Shown piece after piece: positions 27,037 to 35,070 of a stretch of 64,000 nucleotides of DNA. The DNA comes from Bacteroidales bacterium (GTDB lineage: Bacteria; Bacteroidota; Bacteroidia; Bacteroidales; UBA932), in the NCBI GenBank assembly GCA_017398125.1, contig JAFQHE010000043.1, positions 31,292 to 95,291 of the forward strand, in the 5' to 3' direction. Position numbers and translations under genes: made by a program. Positions within the stretch are counted from its first letter, which is position 1. The number at the start of each line of letters is the position of its first letter. The notes beneath the pieces are model-generated. The model worked only from the letters and a program-made list of their open reading frames with translations, had not been told where the DNA came from and made no database searches.

Positions 27037-28488
27037 TCAGAAAAGCAGATCTCTTTGGCTCTTTTTGATTGCCTCCAATTTTGCAATAACCTGCTGTTTC
27101 TGGCCACTTTCCGGCATCTGGTCCAGTTCCTTTTGAATAAGCCTGTAACCAACTTCTTTGGTCTCGGGACTCGAGTAATCCTCCAAATACTCTGCCAATG
27201 TAAGCATTGCATTAGGTGTGCAGAAGCGTTTGATGAATCCTGGGATTGCAAACTCCATAAAGTGCTCACCTGTTCTTCCGACCCTATAGCATGAAGTGCA
27301 GAAGCTTGGAATGAATTCCCTCTCAAGTAGCCACCTTATAACCTCATCCAGCTCTCTTGTATCACCAATCTGGAACTGCTCCTTGTTGAGTTCCTGCTCC
27401 TTGTTCTTATCTTTCTGATAACCTCCAATCTCAAGTTTTGTTCCGGCATCTATTTGCGAAACACCAAACTCAATTACATCATTCCTGATCTCCTTGCTTT
27501 CGCGTGCGGTCATTATAAGACCTGTGTACGGAACGGCCAGTCTCAAAATTGCGACAAGTTGCTTGAACTGCTCGTCAGTGACCCTATAAGGTAGATCAAA
27601 GTTGAGATCTTGTGCAGGCTGTATTCTTGGAAAGCTGATTGTATGTGGACCTACTCCATGACTCTTCTGAAGGTGCAGTGCATGTGAAACAAGTCCAAGA
27701 ACCTCAAACCTCCAGTCATACAATCCGAAAAGAGCTCCAATACCCATATCGTCTATACCTGCTTCAAATGCCCTGTCCATTGCATTCAAACGCCACATAT
27801 AGTCGCCTTTTACTGTATTAGCCGGGTGATATTTGGCATAGGTCTCCTTGTGGTATGTCTCCTGAAATACTTGGAATGTACCAATTCCAGCCTCTTTTAC
27901 AATTTTGTAGCCTGCTATGTCAAGAGGTGCAGCATTGATGTTTACCCTCCTGATCTCCCCGTTACCTTTTTTTGTCGTATAGCAGGTCTTTACACAATCT
28001 GCAATGAATTCAGGTGTGTATTGCGGAGCCTCACCAAATACCAGAATAAGTCTTTTGTGACCCTCATCCTCAAGATTATAAATCTCCTTTACAAGTTCCT
28101 CTTTTGCAAGAGTTTTTCTTACAGTCCCTTTGGCGCTGCTCTTGAAACCGCAGTATTTGCAGTTGTTTATACAATAATTGCCCACGTAAAGTGGTGCAAA
28201 CAATACAATCCTGTTTCCATATACTGCCCTTTTAAGTGTTCGGGCAGCTTCATATAGCTCCTCTAGCCCCTCTTTAGAGGTGATGGCAAGCAGAGATGCC
28301 GTCTCTTCTACAGAAAGCGGCTGTTTTGCAAGTGCCTTCTTGAAGATCTCGCGGTTCCTTACCATATCCTCTTTTGTATTTTCAATGAGAGAGTGCAGGT
28401 ATTTGTCATCAATGAAATCTACTGCATTCTTGCTCAAACTCATATCCATATTCATCAGTCTGCTCATCTTCTCCTTGTCCATAATCAT
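27037..28488 (-). CDS. hydG: [FeFe]-hydrogenase maturase HydG
   Basis: Radical-SAM tyrosine lyase that makes the CO and CN ligands (as an Fe synthon) for the H-cluster of [FeFe] hydrogenase. The 483-residue protein has the SAM-cluster motif CINNCKYCGF (C-x3-C-x2-C) after LFAPLYVGNY, a ThiH-like barrel, and the C-terminal auxiliary cluster motif SFCTSCYRVGRTGEHFM with a third Cys in RFCTPNAM, which separates HydG from ThiH. hydE, hydF and the hydrogenase are not in this window. It lies upstream of nothing obviously linked; the yihY gene precedes it. An alternate ATG two codons in is possible. Confidence 0.92.
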   Translation of the reverse strand: MIMDKEKMSRLMNMDMSLSKNAVDFIDDKYLHSLIENTKEDMVRNREIFKKALAKQPLSVEETASLLAITSKEGLEELYEAARTLKRAVYGNRIVLFAPLYVGNYCINNCKYCGFKSSAKGTVRKTLAKEELVKEIYNLEDEGHKRLILVFGEAPQYTPEFIADCVKTCYTTKKGNGEIRRVNINAAPLDIAGYKIVKEAGIGTFQVFQETYHKETYAKYHPANTVKGDYMWRLNAMDRAFEAGIDDMGIGALFGLYDWRFEVLGLVSHALHLQKSHGVGPHTISFPRIQPAQDLNFDLPYRVTDEQFKQLVAILRLAVPYTGLIMTARESKEIRNDVIEFGVSQIDAGTKLEIGGYQKDKNKEQELNKEQFQIGDTRELDEVIRWLLEREFIPSFCTSCYRVGRTGEHFMEFAIPGFIKRFCTPNAMLTLAEYLEDYSSPETKEVGYRLIQKELDQMPESGQKQQVIAKLEAIKKSQRDLLF

Positions 28489-28567
28489 CTCATTATTTGC
28501 TGTTCATCACTTTTAATCTCTTCACTTTTCAGATTTGCGTTTTCAGTTGCACTGTTGCTGCATTCTA

Positions 28568-29536
28568 TTACCTGTCGGGATAAAACTGTTTGATCTGTTT
28601 TGGTATTTCTGAAGGTGGAATTTCTGCATATTGGTATGCATGTGAAATTTCTGCACCAACCAGAATGATTATCCAGCTTACATTCATCCAGATCAGGAAG
28701 AGTGGAACGGCTGCAAATGCTCCATATACAGCATTTATTCGTGACACCAATATCTGCGTTTCCATATAGAGATACTGCATTATCACAAAAGCCGTTGCCG
28801 ATATTACAGCTGCATTGAAAGCTGCCGAAAAACGTACTTTTACGTTTGGAATATACTTGTACATAGCTGTGAACATAAGCAATATCATTCCAAAAAAGAG
28901 TAACCACTGCATAAAGATTCCAAGTTCTTCAAAGTGCCACATTCCCAAAATACTCTTCATTTGGTTTGTAAATACTGAGTATACCGAGAGGAATATCAGT
29001 ATCATGAAAGGCGCTGTAACAAGAATTCCAAAATAGTAGAGAAACCTTTTTGCTATTGACCTCCCGCGCTCAACATTCCATATTTCGTTGAAACACTTTT
29101 CAATATTGAGAATCATCCAAATTACGATCCAGACAAAAAAGAGGGCACTGATAACCCCAAAAATATCCTTTTGACCGCTCTGGATTATATTGTCGGCAAA
29201 CTGGAGAATCCAGTTGAGAACCTCCTGATTGCCTGCAAAATTCTCATATAGCAACTCTCTTAGTGTATTGGAAAAACCAATACCGCCTGTCACTGCGAGA
29301 GCTACAGCTGCAAAAGGCACCACACTCATTGCTGCAAAGAAACTCAGTGATACAGCATAGAGTCCGAGTTTGTCATTACCCGATTTTTTTATTGTGATGA
29401 TTGCAACTTTCAGATACCTGAGTGCTCGCTTCTTGGCCTTGCCGAAATCGTCAAGGTTAAGATGCCATAGGTCATCTGTAATGAACTTTACCAGCCATTG
29501 GTAGAAATCCCGTATCTCTTCAAAGAGGTCGCGCAT
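28568..29536 (-). CDS. YihY/BrkB-family inner-membrane protein
   Basis: Polytopic inner-membrane protein with six to seven hydrophobic segments, 322 residues. Family features are LYAVSLSFFAAMSVVPF in the first segment, NIEKCFNEIWNVERGRS in the middle loop, and FNAAVISATAFVIMQYLY then YGAFAAVPLFLIWMNVSWIIILVGAEISHAYQ near the C-terminus. The family was once called RNase BN in error; its role is unknown, although envelope or osmotic functions have been proposed. The stop codon region overlaps one TGTCGGGA octamer. Start ATG at 29536. Confidence 0.88.
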   Translation of the reverse strand: MRDLFEEIRDFYQWLVKFITDDLWHLNLDDFGKAKKRALRYLKVAIITIKKSGNDKLGLYAVSLSFFAAMSVVPFAAVALAVTGGIGFSNTLRELLYENFAGNQEVLNWILQFADNIIQSGQKDIFGVISALFFVWIVIWMILNIEKCFNEIWNVERGRSIAKRFLYYFGILVTAPFMILIFLSVYSVFTNQMKSILGMWHFEELGIFMQWLLFFGMILLMFTAMYKYIPNVKVRFSAAFNAAVISATAFVIMQYLYMETQILVSRINAVYGAFAAVPLFLIWMNVSWIIILVGAEISHAYQYAEIPPSEIPKQIKQFYPDR

Positions 29537-29611
29537 CTGAATTGCCTGTTTCTAAATGTTCGTTGGTCTGATTTCAAATTAAATGAATCTTGCTTTATAA
29601 GGTTGGTGGCC

Positions 29612-29992
29612 CTATTTGTTCAGTTTTGCCATAAACTTCTCGGCATCAATAATATAACGCGTGTGGGTGCCTTTTCCAATCTCACCCTTTTCATCAAATG
29701 CAGCTACATCAAACTTAACCCAGTTGCCGTTTACTTCAGTGATGGTGGAGTCTGCCCAAACTTTTGTTCCAGGAAGGCAAGCCCTCAAATGCTGGACATT
29801 AATTTCTGTTCCAACACTTGATGCGCCATAATTCTGAAGCAGGCCAAAAGCACTGCACTCCATAAGTGCAATCATACCAGGTGTTGCAAATACACCAAGA
29901 GCACCGGATTTGTAAGTTGCAGCGGTGTCACTCTCTGTAACAATCATCTCTGCTCGGTTTTTTAAACCTCTCTTTATATCTTCACGTGTCAT
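29612..29992 (-). CDS. FlK-like acyl-CoA thioesterase (hotdog fold)
   Basis: Single hotdog-domain protein of 126 residues, related to fluoroacetyl-CoA thioesterase-like proteins. Family features are the VFATPGMIALMECSAFGLLQNY helix (with the Glu and preceding Thr often used in catalysis), the TEINVQHLRACLPGT strand with His, and GKGTHTRYIID near the end. Probably cytoplasmic and acting on a small acyl-CoA; these proteins are widespread in anaerobes as housekeeping thioesterases and need not handle fluoroacetate. It lies between fprA and yihY on the same strand. Confidence 0.85.
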   Translation of the reverse strand: MTREDIKRGLKNRAEMIVTESDTAATYKSGALGVFATPGMIALMECSAFGLLQNYGASSVGTEINVQHLRACLPGTKVWADSTITEVNGNWVKFDVAAFDEKGEIGKGTHTRYIIDAEKFMAKLNK

Positions 29993-30052
29993 GTCAAATT
30001 CTTTCTATTCAAATTATTTCCTTTCAGCTCCCGATAAATGGCTGTATGAAAA

Positions 30053-31243
30053 TTATTTTAATTTTTCAATTAGGGCAGCAACAAGTTCCTCTGCCTCTCT
30101 CTCTATCTTTTCAGGTGAAGCGCCTCCGGTCATTTCCACTATCGGACCGCAAATTTCCAGCTTGGCCTCTTCTGCAAATTTCTTGAGATCCTTAACACCG
30201 GCACCATTCCATGTAGATGAACCGAATAATGACCAGATCTTGTTCTTAGGCTCATTCAGGCCAATTTCGTTGCATAAATGTTCCATCATAGGGTGCATCT
30301 TTGTGTTGTAGGCACAGGTGCCGAGAACAACAGCCTTGTATTTCCAAATTTCATTCAGAATATATGAAACATGGGTTTTTGAGACATCAAATGTCCTCAC
30401 TTCAATTCCCTTTTCTCCGAGGAGATTTCCAATATGGTCAGCCATCTGTTCGGTGTTGCCGTACATGGATGCGTATGCAATTACAACTCCATTTGTCTCG
30501 GCCTCCTGTCTACTCCATTTGTCGTATAGTGCGATAACCTTTGCAGGATTGTTCCAAATCAGGCCGTGAGAGGGGCAGATTCGGGCAATATCCAAACCTC
30601 CAAGTTTGGCCAAAGCTTTCTGCACCATATTGCTGTATTTGGCAACAATGTTTGAGTAGTATCTTCTCATTTCACTCATATAGTGAGCCTCAAAATTTAC
30701 GTTTGTGTCATAAATACCACCGTCAAGTGCACCAAAACCGCCAAAGGCATCGCATGAAAAGAGAGTCTTTGTATTTTTTTCATAAGTTACCATGGTTTCT
30801 GGCCAGTGAACCCATGGTGCTGTAAAGAATTGGAGTACTGATTCTCCCAATTGTATCTCATCCCCATCCTTAATCTGCAGCTTGTTTTCTTCAGGAATAG
30901 TGTAGTAATGTTGAAGTATTTTAAAAGTCTGCATGTTGCCGACAACCTTGACTCCTGGAAAAGCTTGTAAAACTCCGTCAATCATGCTTGCATGGTCTGG
31001 CTCTAGATGGTTGACAACCAAATAGTCAAGAGGTTTTCCATTCAACACTCTCCTTATTTTGGCAATATAATTTGCTGCCACTCCAAATTCCATAGTGTCT
31101 ATCAGAGCACTCTTCTCATCATTCACGAGATATGTGTTCAAAGAAACACCATAAGGCAGTGGCCAGTTGTTTTCAAATAGTTCCTTGCGTCGGTCATTTT
31201 CGCCTACAAACCAGATATGGTCTGATATTTTAATCTCTTTCAT
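30053..31243 (-). CDS. A-type flavoprotein (FprA family flavodiiron protein)
   Basis: Cytoplasmic diiron-flavin enzyme that reduces O2 to water and/or NO to N2O and so protects anaerobes. Residues 1 to about 250 are the metallo-beta-lactamase domain, with the diiron ligands in NHLEPDHASM and further His in PWVHWPETM, DAFGGFG and CPSHGLIW. From about 255 a flavodoxin domain follows (AYASMYGNTEQMADHIG; LFGSSTWNGAGVKDL). There is no C-terminal rubredoxin, so it is the simple class A form of 396 residues. A rubredoxin or the EFR1 protein could supply electrons. A 8-bp inverted repeat lies upstream. Confidence 0.93.
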   Translation of the reverse strand: MKEIKISDHIWFVGENDRRKELFENNWPLPYGVSLNTYLVNDEKSALIDTMEFGVAANYIAKIRRVLNGKPLDYLVVNHLEPDHASMIDGVLQAFPGVKVVGNMQTFKILQHYYTIPEENKLQIKDGDEIQLGESVLQFFTAPWVHWPETMVTYEKNTKTLFSCDAFGGFGALDGGIYDTNVNFEAHYMSEMRRYYSNIVAKYSNMVQKALAKLGGLDIARICPSHGLIWNNPAKVIALYDKWSRQEAETNGVVIAYASMYGNTEQMADHIGNLLGEKGIEVRTFDVSKTHVSYILNEIWKYKAVVLGTCAYNTKMHPMMEHLCNEIGLNEPKNKIWSLFGSSTWNGAGVKDLKKFAEEAKLEICGPIVEMTGGASPEKIEREAEELVAALIEKLK

Positions 31244-31328
31244 TATTCTATTTTTTTAATATTCAGACAATTATATAAATAGCAACCAATAATTTGCAAA
31301 TTGGTGACTTGCTCATTATTCAGGTTAC

Positions 31329-31347
31329 TTATTTACGTAGTAAATAA
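31329..31347. promoter_or_regulatory. Inverted repeat upstream of fprA
   Basis: TTATTTAC-GTA-GTAAATAA, a perfect 8-bp inverted repeat 86 bases before the fprA start, in the 254-base gap to ligA. It could be an operator for a redox or NO regulator, or a hairpin after ligA. No exact -7 element was found in the gap. Confidence 0.35.
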
Positions 31348-31497
31348 ATCGTGTAAAGATAATTAATCTTTATAGAAACAGCAAAGAAAAAGAGTATGTT
31401 TGCCAAATTTCAACAAATGGCAAACATTGATTAGGTAATCCTGATCCTGGAATATTTTCAATTGTACGAAGACCAAAAGAATTGAATCGGTCGCAAT

Positions 31498-33681
31498 TTA
31501 TGAATTGAACATCACTTGCAACTCCTCTTCCGATATGACTGCAATCCCAAGTTTGGCGGCCTTCTGCAATTTGCTTTCGCCGCTCTTTTCACCTGCTACA
31601 AGGTAATCGGTTTTGCCACTTACAGAGCTGCCAATCTTGCCACCATGCTGCTCAATAGTGGTTTTAAGATCTTCACGTGAAACCGAAAATGTTCCGGATA
31701 CTACAAAGACTTTACCTTCAAGCCTGTTTGATAATCTTTGATAGTCTGATTCCAAATTTTCCATCTTAAGACCGGCCTGCTTGAGTTTACCAATCATTTC
31801 AAGATGGTCGGGGTGTGAGAAATACTCAATGATAGCATCTGCAAGCTTTTCGCCGATCTCTTCTACCTCAAGAAGTTCCTCTTTCGTGGCAGAAGAAAGT
31901 TTATCCATACTCTTGAAATATCCGGCCAAATTTTTGGCTGTTGTTTCGCCTACATATCTGATACCCAAGGCAAAAAGTACTCTGCTGAAATTGCACTCCT
32001 TACTCATCTCAAGGGAGTTGAGAAAATTGGCTGCTGATTTCTCTTTCCAGTTGTCAAGTGTGAGCAACTGCTTCTGGTCAAGACTGTACAAGTCACTGAG
32101 AATTTTTATGTAACCTTTGTTGTAAAGTTGCTCTATAGTGGCTTCTCCTGCATTGATATTCATTGCCTTGCGGCTTATGAAGTGTATGAATTTACCTTTA
32201 ATCTGCATAGGGCAACCATCTGTGTTGGGACAGAATGATTTTGCCTCTTCAACATCTTTGACAAGGGGTGTGCCACAGTCGGGACAAAATTGAGGAAAGG
32301 CAGCCTTTTCGGCATCAGGTTCGCGTTTGCTTGAATCAACACCTGTAATTTTGGGAATAATCTCGCCTCCCTTTACCACATAAACATAATCATTGATGTG
32401 GATGTCAAGAAGATCCATCTGTTCGGAGTTGTGCAATGAAGCTCTTTTAACAATCGTACCACTAAGCTGCACAGGCTCAAGATTGGCCACAGGTGTGATT
32501 GCTCCTGTGCGTCCGACCTGATAATCTACTGAAACAAGTTTGGTAAGCGCAACTTCAGGCTTGAATTTGTATGCGGTGGCCCAACGCGGTGATTTTGCAG
32601 TAAAGCCGAGACTCTTCTGCAGAGCAAGCTGGTTAACCTTTATCACTATTCCATCTGTGGCAAAAGGCAGTTTTTTACGTTCTGTATCCCAAATTGTAAT
32701 GTATTTTACAACCTCATCTATGCTTTTACATTCTTGCGCCAGATCCGACACCGGCAGACCCCACATACGTGCTGCCGTAAGTGCTTCGGTATGTGTTATG
32801 AAGTTCATCTCCGGCGCGATAACATGGTACAGGGTACATTCAAGTCCCCTTTCACCAACAAGATTGCTATCAAGCAGTTTGAGTGAGCCCGAAGCTGCGT
32901 TGCGTGGATTGGCAAAAGGAGTCTCCTCATCAAGTTCCCTTTGGTGGTTCAGTCTGTCAAATGCTTCATAAGGCATATAAATCTCTCCTCTTATTTCAAA
33001 TTCTTCGGGCCACTGTATCCAGCTCTGTTTTTGAGCGCTTCCCACATCTGAGGAGTTGTTGTCTGTTTTATTTTGCCTGTAAAATGAGTCAGATGATTTC
33101 AGTTCTTTGGGTATTGAGGCAATTTTGAGGATATTAAGCGTTACATCGTCACCGGTGGTTCCATCGCCACGAGTCAGTGCTCTGAACAGTTTGCCGTTTC
33201 TGTAGGTAAGGCAGATTGCCGTACCGTCAAATTTGAGCTCGCAATTGTAGGTGACTGAATCAGAAAGTCCATCGGATGTACCCTTCATAATCCTCTCATT
33301 GAATGCATATAACTCATCTATCTCGTATGTGTTGCCCAATGATAGCATCGGATATTTGTGCTTGAATTGTGCAAATGATGTGAGGGGAGCATCCTGAGGG
33401 TGAGACGGGCTGTCGGGAATAGCAGGATTCCCATTTGTGCTGACGGCTGCTTTTTGTATCAAATTGTAATCAGAGAAGAGGTCGCTGCCAACGTGCTGTG
33501 TAGGAGAATCGGCTACAGCCAGCTCTGGAAAGAGCTTTTCAAGTTCCTGCAGTTCATGCATGAGAATATCATACTCAAAATCTGTAATTACAGGATTGTT
33601 GAGCACGTAATAGTTGTAATTGTGCATTTTAAGCTCATTGGAGAGCAGGATAATTCTCTTTTTTGCCTCTGATTTTTTCAC
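31498..33681 (-). CDS. ligA: NAD-dependent DNA ligase
   Basis: Essential ligase that seals nicks in replication and repair. The 727-residue protein shows the N-terminal Ia domain, the adenylation lysine in CELKFDG (Lys150), the NTase motifs (EIRGEIYMP; FATDGIVIK), OB fold (VGRTGAITPVANLEPV), the four-Cys zinc finger (CPDCGTPL ... CPNTDGCP), helix-hairpin-helix repeats and a C-terminal BRCT domain (FVVSGTFSVSREDLK). It is longer than the usual 660-680 because of two insertions: about residues 69-103, and a Ser/Asn-rich one near 195-220. The start is supported by a -7 element 20 bases upstream. Confidence 0.96.
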   Translation of the reverse strand: MKKSEAKKRIILLSNELKMHNYNYYVLNNPVITDFEYDILMHELQELEKLFPELAVADSPTQHVGSDLFSDYNLIQKAAVSTNGNPAIPDSPSHPQDAPLTSFAQFKHKYPMLSLGNTYEIDELYAFNERIMKGTSDGLSDSVTYNCELKFDGTAICLTYRNGKLFRALTRGDGTTGDDVTLNILKIASIPKELKSSDSFYRQNKTDNNSSDVGSAQKQSWIQWPEEFEIRGEIYMPYEAFDRLNHQRELDEETPFANPRNAASGSLKLLDSNLVGERGLECTLYHVIAPEMNFITHTEALTAARMWGLPVSDLAQECKSIDEVVKYITIWDTERKKLPFATDGIVIKVNQLALQKSLGFTAKSPRWATAYKFKPEVALTKLVSVDYQVGRTGAITPVANLEPVQLSGTIVKRASLHNSEQMDLLDIHINDYVYVVKGGEIIPKITGVDSSKREPDAEKAAFPQFCPDCGTPLVKDVEEAKSFCPNTDGCPMQIKGKFIHFISRKAMNINAGEATIEQLYNKGYIKILSDLYSLDQKQLLTLDNWKEKSAANFLNSLEMSKECNFSRVLFALGIRYVGETTAKNLAGYFKSMDKLSSATKEELLEVEEIGEKLADAIIEYFSHPDHLEMIGKLKQAGLKMENLESDYQRLSNRLEGKVFVVSGTFSVSREDLKTTIEQHGGKIGSSVSGKTDYLVAGEKSGESKLQKAAKLGIAVISEEELQVMFNS

Positions 33682-33700
33682 TTCAATAAAAATTATTAAA

Positions 33701-33708
33701 CAAAAGTA
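33701..33708 (-). promoter_or_regulatory. -7 element for ligA
   Basis: TACTTTTG on the minus strand, about 20 bases before the ligA ATG. It is back to back with the phosphofructokinase -7 element, 22 bases away. Confidence 0.55.
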
Positions 33709-33730
33709 GGCATTTTTTAATTATTTATGA

Positions 33731-33738
33731 TAAATTTG
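33731..33738 (+). promoter_or_regulatory. -7 element for the phosphofructokinase gene
   Basis: TAAATTTG matches TAnnTTTG 30 bases before the ATG at 33769. It overlaps the longer in-frame start at 33727 and so excludes that start. Confidence 0.6.
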
Positions 33739-33768
33739 CGCCCGAATTTAAAAGAGGTTTTTAAGATA

Positions 33769-35001
33769 ATGAAACAATCAATTGTAATTCTAACAGGTGG
33801 TGGTCCAGCACCAGGAATGAATACTGTTGTAGGCAGTATAGCAAAGACATTTATTCAGAACGACTACAGGGTCCTAGGTCTTCATGGAGGTTATAAAGGC
33901 CTATTTTCAAAAAATCCGAATTTCTGTGAGTTGGATTTTGTAACTGCAGACTGGATTTTCAACAGAGGTGGTTCATATTTGATGATGAGCCGTTACAAAC
34001 CTACCAACGAAGATTTTGAGGTAAACTTCAACTTGGATTTCTTTAAAGACAATAATATCAAACTATTGGTAACAGTAGGTGGTGATGATACTGCTTCAAC
34101 TGCAAACAGAATTGCAAAATTCCTTGAGGCAAAGAACTATCCTATTGCAAATATCCACGTTCCAAAGACTATCGATAACGACCTTCCTCTTCCGCAGAAT
34201 ATCCCAACTTTCGGATACCATTCTGCTAAAGGTGAGGGTACAAAGATTGCTTCTACAATTTATGAGGATGCAAGAACAAGCGGCAACTGGTTTGTAGTAT
34301 CTGCTATGGGACGTTCAGCAGGTCACTTGGCTTTGGGTATCGGTGCAACTTGCCACTATCCTATGATTGTAATTCCAGAGATGTTCAACAAAACAAAGAT
34401 TACTGCAGAGAAGATCATCAATATGGCAATTTCTGCAATTATCAAGAGAAAGATCATGGGAATCTCATACGGTGCAATCATGATTTCAGAGGGTGTGTTC
34501 CATGAGTTGAGCCACGAAGAGCTTGAGGCAAGCGGTGTTAAATTCACTTACGATGAGCATGGCCATCCAGAGCTTGGTAAAGTATCTAAGGCTCAGTTGT
34601 TCAACGAGATGCTGGAGAATAAACTTAATGCATTGAAAATAAAGGTTAAGTCTCGTCCTGTTGAGATCGGTTATGAGGTTAGATGCGTTACACCTTTTGC
34701 TTATGACCTTATGTATTGCTCTCAGTTGGGTATGGGTGTTTACAAACTCTTTACTGAGGGTACTACAGGATGTATGGTTTACGTTGATTTGAACGGTAAC
34801 GTAAAATCATTGTACTTGAAGGATATGCAGGATCCTGAGACAGGCAAGATTCCTCCTCGTGGTGTAAATATCCATACAGATAAAGTACAGCAGATTTTTG
34901 ATTACTTGATGCATTACATCACTCCTGAGGATTATGAGGCTGCTAAACAATATGTTGCTAATCCTGAGGATTATGACTTCAAGAAGATACTTAACTGGTA
35001 A
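33769..35001 (+). CDS. 6-phosphofructokinase, PPi-dependent signature
   Basis: Glycolytic enzyme converting fructose 6-phosphate to the 1,6-bisphosphate, 410 residues from the ATG at 33769. Family motifs: GGGPAPGMN near residue 10, GGDDT (Gly104-Thr108) and PKTIDND (Lys133), then MGRSAGHLALG. ATP-type enzymes normally have Gly where this protein has Asp107, and Gly where it has Lys133; Asp plus Lys is the accepted signature for pyrophosphate as phosphoryl donor. The reaction would then be reversible and save ATP, which suits an anaerobe. Length also fits the PPi group. Biochemical donor is predicted, not shown. Confidence 0.9.
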   Translation: MKQSIVILTGGGPAPGMNTVVGSIAKTFIQNDYRVLGLHGGYKGLFSKNPNFCELDFVTADWIFNRGGSYLMMSRYKPTNEDFEVNFNLDFFKDNNIKLLVTVGGDDTASTANRIAKFLEAKNYPIANIHVPKTIDNDLPLPQNIPTFGYHSAKGEGTKIASTIYEDARTSGNWFVVSAMGRSAGHLALGIGATCHYPMIVIPEMFNKTKITAEKIINMAISAIIKRKIMGISYGAIMISEGVFHELSHEELEASGVKFTYDEHGHPELGKVSKAQLFNEMLENKLNALKIKVKSRPVEIGYEVRCVTPFAYDLMYCSQLGMGVYKLFTEGTTGCMVYVDLNGNVKSLYLKDMQDPETGKIPPRGVNIHTDKVQQIFDYLMHYITPEDYEAAKQYVANPEDYDFKKILNW

Positions 35002-35070
35002 ATTGGTTCTTGCCTGAATCAACCGGTTCAGTGCAATTACTGGAGCGGAAAATAAAAGTTGGTTAGAATT

